Source: Globomyces pollinis-pini (Eukaryota > Chytridiomycota > Chytridiomycetes > Rhizophydiales > Globomycetaceae). Taken from it: a stretch of 64,000 nt of DNA. The notes beneath the pieces were generated by a model. That model was given only the letters and a program-made list of their open reading frames with translations. It ran no database searches and was not told the origin of the DNA. The stretch is from the NCBI GenBank assembly GCA_025399215.1, contig MU621095.1:66828-130827 (forward strand). The letters are read 5' to 3'. Every line of letters begins with the position of its first letter. Position 1 is the first letter of the stretch. A program made the translations under genes and the position numbers. This document shows, piece by piece, positions 44,556 to 52,676 of the stretch.

Positions 44556-44915
44556 ATGAAATACTTATGTCCCATCTATCCAATCAGCTTTCTTCGAATC
44601 GAACATAGGAGACAACATCCAACCATGGATACTGGTCATAAGCCTTACAGTTGTCCTCGTTGTGGTCGTGCTTTCACAAGACAAGAGACTTTGAGGAGAC
44701 ACTGCAAAATTCACCGAGGTATTATGCCTTGGAATCGAGATTCGCTCATGGATTATTGTAGGCGGTACATTGAAAGTACTCATCCCATAACACCACCGGG
44801 GTTGTTTCCATTGGCAATAATTCCATTCGTAGCCGTGGAACTGCAGAAGCAACCTATGAAATCAAATCAATTTCAACGTAACCAAGTAATGTCCATCAAG
44901 TATCTGATGTCCTAA
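44556..44915 (+). CDS. C2H2-derived protein, array copy C (finger 1 degenerate)
   Basis: This 119-residue frame starts MKYLCPIYPISFLRIEHRRQ. Finger 1 has lost its second Cys (C-PI-Y) and its last His (HPTMD), so it should not bind zinc. Finger 2 is intact (C-PR-C, H-CKI-H) with linker HKPYSC. The blocks after the fingers are preserved: WNRDSLMDYCRRYIEST and RNQVMSIKYLMS. The frame is fully open despite the ligand losses, which suggests the protein is still made. Confidence 0.72.
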   Translation: MKYLCPIYPISFLRIEHRRQHPTMDTGHKPYSCPRCGRAFTRQETLRRHCKIHRGIMPWNRDSLMDYCRRYIESTHPITPPGLFPLAIIPFVAVELQKQPMKSNQFQRNQVMSIKYLMS

Positions 44916-45088
44916 TCTCCTCCTTCCTCACATCACACCAATAAACCTGTTTTACTTTTGATCTACACGTTGTTCATATTGAAATTAGCTACCAAGTATC
45001 ATATAGTGAAACCCATAAGCGTCAGCTCTCTGGTCAATACGAACCTATGAAGGTGATGCGAATTCACCGAAAATTTTCTTGAATCATT

Positions 45089-45097
45089 ATGACTCAT
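45089..45097. promoter_or_regulatory. AP-1/Gcn4-type site ATGACTCAT
   Basis: A perfect 9-bp bZIP palindrome lies inside a block conserved downstream of copies C, E, F and G (AATCATTATGAGTAATTTTAA type). Confidence 0.45.
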
Positions 45098-45309
45098 TTT
45101 AACCAACGAAACCCTGCCGAATTCCATTTGTAAATTTATTTTTAAATTCAACAGTCTGATATCTCTACACCGTATAACCTTACCTCTGACTTAAGACGGT
45201 AGTATACCCTATGGTAGCCGCCAGTTTGATACGAACGACTCATCATATTCCACTTGAGATCGTAATCCGTTAAGCTAATTATTAGAGTAAATCAAGAGTC
45301 AATAACCAG

Positions 45310-45520
45310 TCCAGTTCAGTTGAGGTCTAGAACAATTTGCAAAGTGGTCAAAACTTCAGTCATGTAGCTCTCATTATCTGAGCATATTATCTACCAGCAA
45401 GTACTTCCTGATTGGGATGGTAATTTAAATCTTCTTTCTAAACTAGTATGTAGTTAAGATTCTGCATTCTACTACGTATGTTTCACCAGCAAAGATTGGA
45501 CTTTTTTCAAGGGATAAAAT
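45310..45520 (+). pseudogene. Remnant of CFAP97-like gene in spacer C-D
   Basis: CAGTTGAGGTCT and then GTGGTCAAAACTTCAGTCAT align with CAGTTGGGAGTCT...ATGGTCAAAAACTTCAGTCAT of the CFAP97-like gene (about 41771-41837), with deletions. Downstream, TTCTAAACTAGTATG and the CAAAGATTGGAC region match its 3' flank. No reading frame survives. Confidence 0.6.
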
Positions 45521-45749
45521 CCAGTCAATATTTTTAATAAACCCGCCCATTAATTTTCAAAGCTTCATTGCTACAATGAGCACTGAAAGAGGATAAGAGC
45601 AATGAAAAGTAACAATCTACTTACAGCCAGGGATCATGCGACACCGATTACCTTTCTGTTCTAAAAGCGGTACTAAATATAAGATTTGAACTGACTATAA
45701 AACCAGTCAAAGCCAGAGTAAATAATGAAAACCATCCATGTTTTTGCAA

Positions 45750-45784
45750 GATCAATCAACGCTTTTAAATATATGGTGTGACAC
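45750..45784 (+). promoter_or_regulatory. Conserved upstream element, copy D
   Basis: GATCAATCAACGCTTTTAAA then TATGGTGTGACAC, 64-98 bp before the start. The GTGT-N-ACAC dyad is intact and the first dyad is weakened. Confidence 0.6.
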
Positions 45785-45847
45785 TTATAAACGTTGAACC
45801 ATGTGGAAGTTTCATCTTCCGAACAATTACTGAAAAAACCTGGCGAC

Positions 45848-46207
45848 ATGAATAATTGGAACCCCATTGGTTCCGACACCTTTGTTCGACCCGAGAATAG
45901 AACACGATGTCAAGCCATTCATACTGGACATAAACCTCACATTTGCCCTCATTGTGGTCGTGCTTGTACCAGACAAGAGTCGCTGAGGAGACAATCCCCA
46001 ATTCATGAACCTGTCATTCCTTGGAATCGAGATTCGCTTATGGATTATTGTAGACGTTATATTGCAAGTACTCATTCCATAACACCACCTCGGCAGTTTC
46101 CGTTGGCAAGAATTTCTTCCATGGATGTAGAAGATCAGGGACAACCCATAAAATCAAATCAATCTAAACGTAACCAAGTGATGTCCATCAACTATTTGAT
46201 ATCGTAA
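45848..46207 (+). CDS. C2H2-derived protein, array copy D (both fingers degenerate)
   Basis: This 119-residue frame starts MNNWNPIGSDTFVRPENRTR. Finger 1 has lost both Cys; only remnants of its helix remain (NRTRCQAIHTGHKPHIC). Finger 2 keeps C-PH-C but has lost its first His (RRQSPIH in place of RRHFKVH). Neither finger should fold normally. Yet WNRDSLMDYCRRYIAST and SKRNQVMSINYLIS are preserved and the frame is open from ATG to stop, which is not what a drifting pseudogene would show. Confidence 0.65.
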   Translation: MNNWNPIGSDTFVRPENRTRCQAIHTGHKPHICPHCGRACTRQESLRRQSPIHEPVIPWNRDSLMDYCRRYIASTHSITPPRQFPLARISSMDVEDQGQPIKSNQSKRNQVMSINYLIS

Positions 46208-46429
46208 CATCTCATTCGTAAAGCATATTCCCAATAAAATTAGTATTTATAGATGCTCTTTCATCTGTTGAGGTTCTATAGGTTGTTCATAATCAAATAA
46301 ATTAACTGACAGGCTTCAGTTTGCTAAAGAAGGTCGATTCTTATCACTTGGAAATTAGCATGAATTGGCAATTTTATTGAATCATTGACTTTTTTTATTC
46401 GAATCATTAATTTAACTACTTTTAAGAAA

Positions 46430-46540
46430 GTAGTTTCTTGAGATGGCAATTGATATGTCGAAATTTTGCGAATATCACGAATCTCAATCTGGTGATCATT
46501 GGAGGCCTTCCAACCAGTCCTGCGTCCCAATCGAAAGTTT
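46430..46540 (+). pseudogene. Fragment of CFAP97-like internal repeat in spacer D-E
   Basis: Translation of this stretch gives IDMSKFCEYHES followed by RPSNQS. It aligns with VDMSEFDMYHES...KPSDQG of the duplicated segment of the CFAP97-like protein (second copy around 41440-41530). The frame closes soon after. There is no start codon or upstream exon. Confidence 0.7.
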
Positions 46541-46888
46541 AATTACTTGAATCTCCGTTATCGATAAGTGAGATATCATATTCAAAGCTACCATCTCACG
46601 GTAACCTGATTACTTAATTGAGGTAGTGTGTTTCAGTCGGCAAAGGGTGGACGTTTTCAGAAGAGAAAACCTCATCCATACTTTGAAACCCTTTCCCCAT
46701 AGTCACAATAGGCATCAAAACAGACAAACGAGCAATCAAAAGTAATAAGCAAACTAAGGCCAATTATAAACCAAATTTGACTACCATTTTTTAAAAAAAA
46801 TAGTACAGAATGTAGTATTGAATGAGATTATTAAACAAGCCAAAGCAAGAGAGAAATAGAAACTTAAAAAATATCCATGATTCTGCAG

Positions 46889-46924
46889 GATCAATGACCG
46901 CTTTTGATAAAAATGGTGTGACAC
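46889..46924 (+). promoter_or_regulatory. Conserved upstream element, copy E
   Basis: GATCAATGACCGCTTTTGAT followed by AAAAATGGTGTGACAC, 59-94 bp before the start. Apart from one base in the first half it closely matches the element of copy C. Confidence 0.65.
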
Positions 46925-46982
46925 TATGAAACGTTTTGTCCAACTTTCAGCTTGAAAAACTATCACTGAAAAAATTTAACCA

Positions 46983-47306
46983 ATGAAATACTCTTGCGCA
47001 TTCTGTCCTGTAGCGTTTCTTCGACCGGAGCATAGGACTCGACATCAAGCCATGCATACTGGCCCCAATCACACTTACCACTATTGTGATCGTGCTTTTA
47101 CCAGACAAGACTCGTTGAAAAGACATTTCAAACTTCATGAACGTGCCACTCCTTGGAATCGAGATTCGCTCATGAATTCTTCCAGGTGGTATGTTAAAAG
47201 CACTACAAATTGTCCATCTATGGTTGTGGAAGCCCAGAACCAACCCATGATATCAAATCACTATAAACGCAATCAAGTGATGTCCATCAAGCATTTGGTA
47301 TCCTAA
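46983..47306 (+). CDS. C2H2-derived protein, array copy E (finger 2 degenerate, shortened tail)
   Basis: This 107-residue frame starts MKYSCAFCPVAFLRPEHRTR. Finger 1 is intact (C-AF-C, H-QAM-H). Finger 2 has lost its first Cys (HTYHYC in place of HICHYC) but keeps H-FKL-H. The middle block is altered (WNRDSLMNSSRWYVKST), and about 12 residues of the Ser/Pro region are deleted in frame. The end KRNQVMSIKHLVS is intact. CAFC and the one-residue linker deletion make it a sister of copy B. Confidence 0.7.
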   Translation: MKYSCAFCPVAFLRPEHRTRHQAMHTGPNHTYHYCDRAFTRQDSLKRHFKLHERATPWNRDSLMNSSRWYVKSTTNCPSMVVEAQNQPMISNHYKRNQVMSIKHLVS

Positions 47307-47494
47307 CATCTTCCTTTCTTACCAATAAACCTAGTAGTCATACATTTGGTTCAATCTTTTGAGGTATTCCTAGTTGACTACTTTTTAAAGTATTTATCAC
47401 AAACTCTGAAATCGAAAACTACTTTTAATTTAGTTTTCTAATCAAGATAGAGTCGTACCAATATGCAGTATGTAAGCACAGATGAAATGTCATT

Positions 47495-47503
47495 ATGAGT
47501 CAT
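47495..47503. promoter_or_regulatory. AP-1/Gcn4-type site ATGAGTCAT
   Basis: A perfect bZIP palindrome at the same relative place as the site after copy C. The copies after F (about 48698) and G (about 50382) read ATGAGTAAT. Confidence 0.45.
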
Positions 47504-48043
47504 TTAATTCAATATTTTGAAAGAGAAGATTCTAGTTGAATTTCGTGAAGTGAAGAGTCAGAGGCAAATTAGCAGCTCCAAAAATGTCAATAATAAAGAA
47601 TGCAGTGTCCATCGTTTTGGTTTAGAAGCAATTTCAAGTAAATATGGCAAATATTGATATATACTTGATTCCAGTAGTGTTATCCATTAATTTGACCGAG
47701 TCAGTGTATGCGCTTCTATCGGTAGGTCAAATACTGTTAGTAGTATCAATAGGCGGAACACCTCCATATAAGTACACTAATAATGGAACTATATTGAAAA
47801 ATGATAATTTTTTTCGTTTTAAACGTCATTTATAAACATTTGGAATATAAAAAGTTGTAAATCAAGTTTCTATAATGTGATAAGTAAACTCAGATGGTGG
47901 TTTCCATGGAGTAAAGATCAGGTTTTTTGAAATCCAATGAAACTAATCCCGCCCGTTGCCACAGACTTCAAAAAATTACAGGAATTAATGATCAAGTTAA
48001 AGTAACAACGACAATCAAAGCAAGAAATGTCCAACAGAATGTG

Positions 48044-48080
48044 AGATCTATCCGCGTCTTTGATGAGCATGGTGTGACAT
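48044..48080 (+). promoter_or_regulatory. Conserved upstream element, copy F
   Basis: GATCTATCCGCGTCTTTGAT then GAGCATGGTGTGACAT, 75-111 bp before the start. The second dyad ends GTGTGACAT, one mismatch from the GTGT-N-ACAC form. Confidence 0.55.
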
Positions 48081-48154
48081 TAGCACACGGATTTTTTAAC
48101 TCAAATTTTGCCAGTCAAACTTAAAAAACTTACCACTGAAAAAATAACTGGAAC

Positions 48155-48514
48155 ATGAATACTTCAAGCCAAATCCGCCCCGTAGCCTTTCTCCAACCAG
48201 AACAGAGGACACGGCATCAAGTCATCCATACTTGTCCTAAACCTCACATCCATCACTATTGTGATCATACTTTTGCAAGACAAGACTCCCTGAGAAGACA
48301 TTTCAAAGTTCAAAAGCGTACCATTCCTTGGAATCGAGATTCTCTCATGGACTACTGCAGACGGTATATTGAACGTACTCATTCTATCTCACCGCCGGAG
48401 TTGTTCCGATTGGCAGTCATTCCTTCTATGGTTGTGCAGGTTCGGAACCAACCTATGAAATTCAATCACTCTAAACGTAATCGAGTAATGTCCATCAAGT
48501 ATTTGGTATCCTAG
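48155..48514 (+). CDS. C2H2-derived protein, array copy F (both fingers degenerate)
   Basis: This 119-residue frame starts MNTSSQIRPVAFLQPEQRTR. Finger 1 has lost both Cys but keeps H-QVI-H. Finger 2 has lost its first Cys (HIHHYC) and its last His (HFKVQKR). It therefore cannot form a standard finger. The blocks WNRDSLMDYCRRYIERT and SKRNRVMSIKYLVS remain nearly identical to the intact copies, and there is no stop or frameshift. Confidence 0.65.
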   Translation: MNTSSQIRPVAFLQPEQRTRHQVIHTCPKPHIHHYCDHTFARQDSLRRHFKVQKRTIPWNRDSLMDYCRRYIERTHSISPPELFRLAVIPSMVVQVRNQPMKFNHSKRNRVMSIKYLVS

Positions 48515-49379
48515 CCTTGCTTCTTTTTTCAATAAAACTAAGTGTTCATAACCATTATTCAAACTACTGAGATATTAAATATGGATCATATATCCAAATA
48601 AATATTAACGGCCTTTTATCAGGAGCATATCTCGGCTCATCATTCCAATCAGAACTCTTATCATCAAGAACTGGGCGAAAATTTTATTGTGAATCATTAT
48701 GAGTAATTTTAATCCAATCACTATTACAAATAATTTCGTTAAAGCACGAGATTAATTAGCTACTTATCAAATCATGCTGAATCACTATTTGTCACAGATT
48801 TGCAATTCTCGTAACACAGACTCAATTGCTCTTTTGATGTCAAAAGCAATTTATATACTACTTCATCTCAATTTGTTTAGTTTCAACTGATGCGATTGTT
48901 CCACGCATAGCATGGATAAGTATTACATGTTATTAAAATTCGTTACATATGGTTGGGGTTGCATATAGCGTAAACAGTAAAATTAATTGAACTTTACTAT
49001 CTGCATTACATACCATCCTGTTTACAACAATTATCCAACCTTAATTTGAAATTATAAAACCACGATTATGCTGCAATATCAACAGCGTAATTCTGTGCAC
49101 ATGTGGATGGCGCTAATCTATAATAAAGTTAATAGGCTGTTTATTCGATTGAGGGATTGTAAATTATGAACGGACAGTCAGTTGAAGAAAGAGATAACGG
49201 TAGTGAACTGGTGGTCATCAACGAAAACTTTAAGAAAGCAGTTTCTATATTAATTAATTAGATTTGACATTTATCGAGACATGTTAGAAGCTAGTAAGGG
49301 GTTCCTTTCCCTTTCCAGCTGAAAGACCAACTACTTGGAATAGTATCCATGACCCTTATACCTTCACAAGTTTACTTGT

Positions 49380-49550
49380 GAACACAGCATCGACTGGCAA
49401 CCAACTGCCGCCATGATTAAATGATAGCAGAGATAAAATCATTTTTTTAAACTATTAAGCATCATACAAAATGAAATAGAAAAGCCTTATGATAAACTGA
49501 TAACCTAATTAAGATGGTATGTTTCATAACAAAGATCAAAGTTTTTCAAG
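49380..49550 (+). pseudogene. Remnant of CFAP97-like gene 3' end in spacer F-G
   Basis: CAGCATCGACTGGCAACC matches CAGCATCGACGAGTGGACC of the CFAP97-like gene (about 41842). GATAAAATCATTTTTTTAAA then CTATTAAGC and GAAATAGAAAAGCC match its stop region and 3' flank (41960-42020). CTAATTAAGATGGTATGTTT continues the match. Confidence 0.65.
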
Positions 49551-49688
49551 AGATGAGATTCAGGCCAACGTTCTGAAACAAATCCCGCCCGTTACTTTAT
49601 ACAATTAATACAAATCCGGAGAACTACGATTGAAACTAAAAGACCAAGAGCATATCAAAGTAACGATCAAACTAGCATTAAATAATGT

Positions 49689-49732
49689 CAGACCAATCAC
49701 CACCACTTGCGTTAAAAATGGTGATGTGACAC
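49689..49732 (+). promoter_or_regulatory. Conserved upstream element, copy G
   Basis: AGACCAATCACCACCACTTG then AAAAATGGTGATGTGACACC, 73-116 bp before the start. A three-base insertion splits the second dyad (GTGATGTGACAC). Confidence 0.55.
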
Positions 49733-49804
49733 CTTGACACATGTGAATTTTCATCACTCTGATAACCTTTACTTAAAAAGCTATCACTAAAAAAACCTAA
49801 ACCA

Positions 49805-50164
49805 ATGAAATATTCCTGCCCCATTTGTCCAGTAACCTTTCTTCGATCAGAACACAGAACAAGACATCAAGCCATTCATACTGGCTGCAAACCTCACATT
49901 TGTCACTACTGTGATCGTGCTTTTGCAAGGCAAGACTCTTTGAGGAGACATTTCAAAGTTCATGAACGTATTGTCCCTTGGAATCGAGATTCGCTTATGA
50001 ATTATTGCAGGCGATATATTGAAAGTACTCATTCAATATCACCACCAGAATTGTTTCCGTTGCCAATATTCCCTACCATGCCTGTGGAACCTCAGAAGCA
50101 ACCTAGGAAATTCAACCACTCTAAACGTAACCAAGTAATGTCTATCAAGCATTTGGTCTCTTAA
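49805..50164 (+). CDS. C2H2 zinc-finger protein, array copy G (both fingers intact)
   Basis: This intronless 119-residue frame starts MKYSCPICPVTFLRSEHRTR. Both fingers have all ligands (C-PI-C, H-QAI-H; C-HY-C, H-FKV-H) and the linker is HTGCKPHIC. WNRDSLMNYCRRYIEST, a Ser/Pro-rich segment and SKRNQVMSIKHLVS follow. With copy A it is the most complete member, so the two ends of the array are the best conserved. Confidence 0.82.
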   Translation: MKYSCPICPVTFLRSEHRTRHQAIHTGCKPHICHYCDRAFARQDSLRRHFKVHERIVPWNRDSLMNYCRRYIESTHSISPPELFPLPIFPTMPVEPQKQPRKFNHSKRNQVMSIKHLVS

Positions 50165-50599
50165 CATTCTTTCTTTCTTTTGTATCTGTTCAAATAAATC
50201 AATTATTCATACATTTTGTTCAAACCTTCAAGGTGTATTAATTTACTGCTCTCTCCTACTCTTTGACCATATATCCAGTGATTAATTGAACGTCTCACAG
50301 AGATCCTTATTCAGTTCATGTTTCTAATAACGATGAAAACCATAGCAATAGTATGGCTACAAGAATCAATGCGGACAATCATTATGAGTAATATGGGCCG
50401 AAATGTTATTATGTGAAGCATGAGAAGGGATCCAGCCGGATGATTGTTTGTATTACATTAGTAATTATATGAACACAGCGTCAACAGTTAAGCGTTAAAA
50501 ACTGTAGATCTACAACTAAAACTATGCTTGTCGTATTACAATTGGTCCTGATTTTTCAACAAAAAGCTTACATTTTGAATGGATCGGTATTAGACTTTA
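50165..50599. other. Spacer downstream of copy G
   Basis: This 435-bp spacer lies between copy G and the convergent GST gene. It carries the array trailing block (CAATCATTATGAGTAATATG, about 50378) and a GAACACAGCGTCAACAG stretch (about 50472) resembling the start of the 49380 remnant. This suggests the start of a further, incomplete repeat unit. Confidence 0.45.
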
Positions 50600-51511
50600 T
50601 TAATTGTTGTTTACGTTTCTATATGGCTGGGGTTGAGCATACCCATCTCTTATGTATTTAGCATAACCAGTCAGATTAATTGAGCTTTGAGAGGCACTAC
50701 GCTGAATACTCTCTCGATTACAGCAATTAGCTACCCATTGTTTGAAATTCAAAAACTCAGGGGTATCTACAGGAGTGAGTGATTCATGTATGTACCTGGA
50801 ATTACAAAACCTCGGAAATGCTCGATTACGTCAAATCTTAGCGGCCATGGAACAGTTGCAATATCAGCCAAGGTGAATTCTGAACCCAGTGCGTACGGGC
50901 CTTTGATACGAGCTGATATCTGAAAATCATTAATCATCTGCTACGTTGATGGAGAGTAATATGTGAGAGAGATTCCGTTGAAAAAAGAAACATACCCTTT
51001 TAATTCCTTCCAGAAGACAGACTTTCATTTTTTCCTGTTCTTCCAATGATTTTGCTCTCAGGAGTTGGTAAAAAGGTTGAAGGATCCCATTTTGGAAAGT
51101 TTCAATAAACAGCCTCATTTCATATCGTCCCATTGTTGTTTTAGGAATGAGACTAGAATAAGTGATGAACAATAGTACTTTGTATGTGCACCATATTGAT
51201 CCAGAATATACTCTGTGATTGGAAGAGATTCTAGCAAAATAGTATCTGAATCCAGTTGCAAAGCAGGTACTTTCTGTTGAGGGTGAACTAGAATTAAAGG
51301 AGAAAAGAATACCGTTGACATACCAAGCAGGTTTATTTGCTATTGGTTAGTAAGCAAGTCATACTCAAATCAATTTCGATGATGTCCAAGCTATTAAAGT
51401 GTTCATTGGTCAAACATTCGATGAGTGCGATATGAACCCGTTGTGCCCTAGATATGAGTATTAGATATGGTACCAAGGACAGACTTTTGAAGTGTAGAAG
51501 CGAATAACCAT
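50600..51511 (-). CDS. Omega-like glutathione S-transferase
   Basis: Seven exons give about 250 residues starting MVIRFYTSKVCPWAQRVHIA. The CPWA motif with catalytic Cys is typical of omega/glutathionyl-type GSTs. The thioredoxin fold continues with NKPAWYVNVHPQQKVPALQL and TILLESLPITEYILDQYG. The helical C-terminal domain contains GPYALGSEFTLADIATVPWP, the N-capping/LAD motif region. The C-terminus is extended (YAKYIRDGYAQPQPYRN). The likely role is glutathione-dependent thiol transfer or dehydroascorbate-type chemistry. A second GST-like gene is divergent 408 bp away, suggesting an inverted duplicate pair. Confidence 0.82.
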
Positions 51512-51919
51512 TTTTAGTTTGATAAAAAGTCAAAAAGGAGGAAGAGAATGGGGTCAGAGATGGCACCATCTCTGACAAGAATTAATCGAAAATTGTGGAA
51601 TTTTATTATAAAAACTATTGATTTATTATTGGATACTATCAGTTTGATATAGGAATCATTGTATCAGTTTGATATAGGAATCTTTATTTATAATTTATCC
51701 TCATTTGTATGATTGATTAAGGGTCTTTAGTTATACTTCGGCCTGTTCCCTTTCTAAATTTCTTTATTGACTCTCTTCGGCCTTGCTCGAGATCTTTTTT
51801 ATACGTTCAAATGAATGGCCGAAAGAGACAAAGTTTCATGAATTGGTGGGGGCTGTTTCCATCGGCCGATCTCTTCAAAACGTTATAAAGTCATCAATTT
51901 CGTATTCAGAATCAAAATA
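51512..51919. other. Divergent spacer between the two GST-like genes
   Basis: This 408-bp spacer contains the 25-bp period repeat listed separately and presumably both promoters. No gene is seen. Confidence 0.5.
51637..51682. repeat. Direct repeat, two copies of 21 bp, period 25
   Basis: TATCAGTTTGATATAGGAAT occurs at 51637 and again at 51662, identical over 21 bp with a 4-bp spacer, in the GST divergent promoter region. Confidence 0.9.
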
Positions 51920-52523
51920 ATGAAAGATCAGTGTCCCTTTGTTCAACGTATTCAATTAACGTTCTTGGAATGTCATTCAAATATACTAAATGTTGAACAT
52001 AAAGCTTACTTGGATGCTTGTGCTGATGACTACAAATCTTCCTCTCATAATCCAAAAGAAAGATTATCAAAGTCTAGAAAACGTATTGAAGAATTCATTC
52101 TACAAACAAATCATTTAATGTATGTCTTGTCCCTCTTTTTAAACCTTTAGTTTACTGCCTTCTACTCCAATAGAGAATTATAAATCAAATATCTTCTTAC
52201 AAACATTTGAAGATGATGTGATGTTACCCTTTTACACTTTACTGCGTTCTACGACAATTGATGATCAAGAAAAATATGGTCAATTACTACTCAACGGAAT
52301 CCGTACTATTTCTTCTCTTATCTCTGGTCCATTTGTTCTGGGTGATAAATTCACTTTGGTGGATATTTTAACTATTTCTTGGGCTTTGAAATTTGATTTG
52401 ATTGAATTGTGGAGAGGTGTTCATATTCCACATACGGTTGAATATGAAGCATTTCATGATTGGATTCAGCATTGTCAGCAGAGAAAATCAGTTGTACAGG
52501 CACATAAATTAGACCGTGAATAA
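51920..52523 (+). CDS. GST-like protein with diverged N-terminal domain
   Basis: Two exons separated by one intron (about 31 nt near 52121-52151) give about 190 residues starting MKDQCPFVQRIQLTFLECH. The CPF motif resembles the GST active-site helix, but no first beta-strand precedes it and the rest of the thioredoxin fold is hard to see (ERLSKSRKRIEEFILQTNHL). The C-terminal domain is clear: MLPFYTLLRSTTIDDQEKYG, ISGPFVLGDKFTLVDILTIS and FHDWIQHCQQRKSV. It parallels the neighbouring omega-like GST. An upstream exon supplying the first strand is possible, but I could not identify one. The catalytic capacity is uncertain. Confidence 0.65.
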
Positions 52524-52676
52524 AGTATTGATATAATATGATGTTGCTTACTCTACCAACAACTGTGGGAGATTTCCGTATAGTTGGCTAACGAAATCTC
52601 ATACACTTGTAAATCTAGTATCTTAAAGACTTTTCATTCATCAGATTTTTTTTCATCTTTTGAGTGTTGGAACTGA

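Larger units (their letters stand above)
44916..45847. other. Spacer C-D
   Basis: This 932-bp spacer contains an AP-1/Gcn4-type palindrome (45089-45097), a CFAP97-like gene fragment (about 45310-45520), a CCCGCCC box (45541-45550) and the proximal element of copy D. Confidence 0.5.
46208..46982. other. Spacer D-E
   Basis: This 775-bp spacer contains a fragment of the CFAP97-like internal repeat (46430-46540) and the proximal element of copy E (46889-46924). Confidence 0.5.
47307..48154. other. Spacer E-F
   Basis: This 848-bp spacer contains a perfect ATGAGTCAT site (47495-47503), a weak match to the CFAP97-like 3' flank (about 47810-47900), a CCCGCCC box (47947-47956) and the proximal element of copy F. 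Two small open frames here have no supporting features. Confidence 0.5.
48515..49804. other. Spacer F-G, longest of the array
   Basis: This 1,290-bp spacer contains a trailing block with AATCATTATGAGTAATTTTA (about 48690-48710), a CFAP97-like 3' remnant (49380-49550), a CCCGCCC box (49582-49592) and the proximal element of copy G. No gene is recognised in 48.8-49.3 kb. Confidence 0.5.

Noticed and set aside
47644..48124. Two small open frames (63 and 65 codons) in spacer E-F
   Set aside because: No motif, and the second overlaps the conserved upstream element of copy F.
42365..50164. Array copies C-F considered as ordinary pseudogenes
   Set aside because: All have complete frames, start and stop codons, upstream elements and conserved C-terminal blocks, while neighbouring gene fragments in the same units are heavily decayed.
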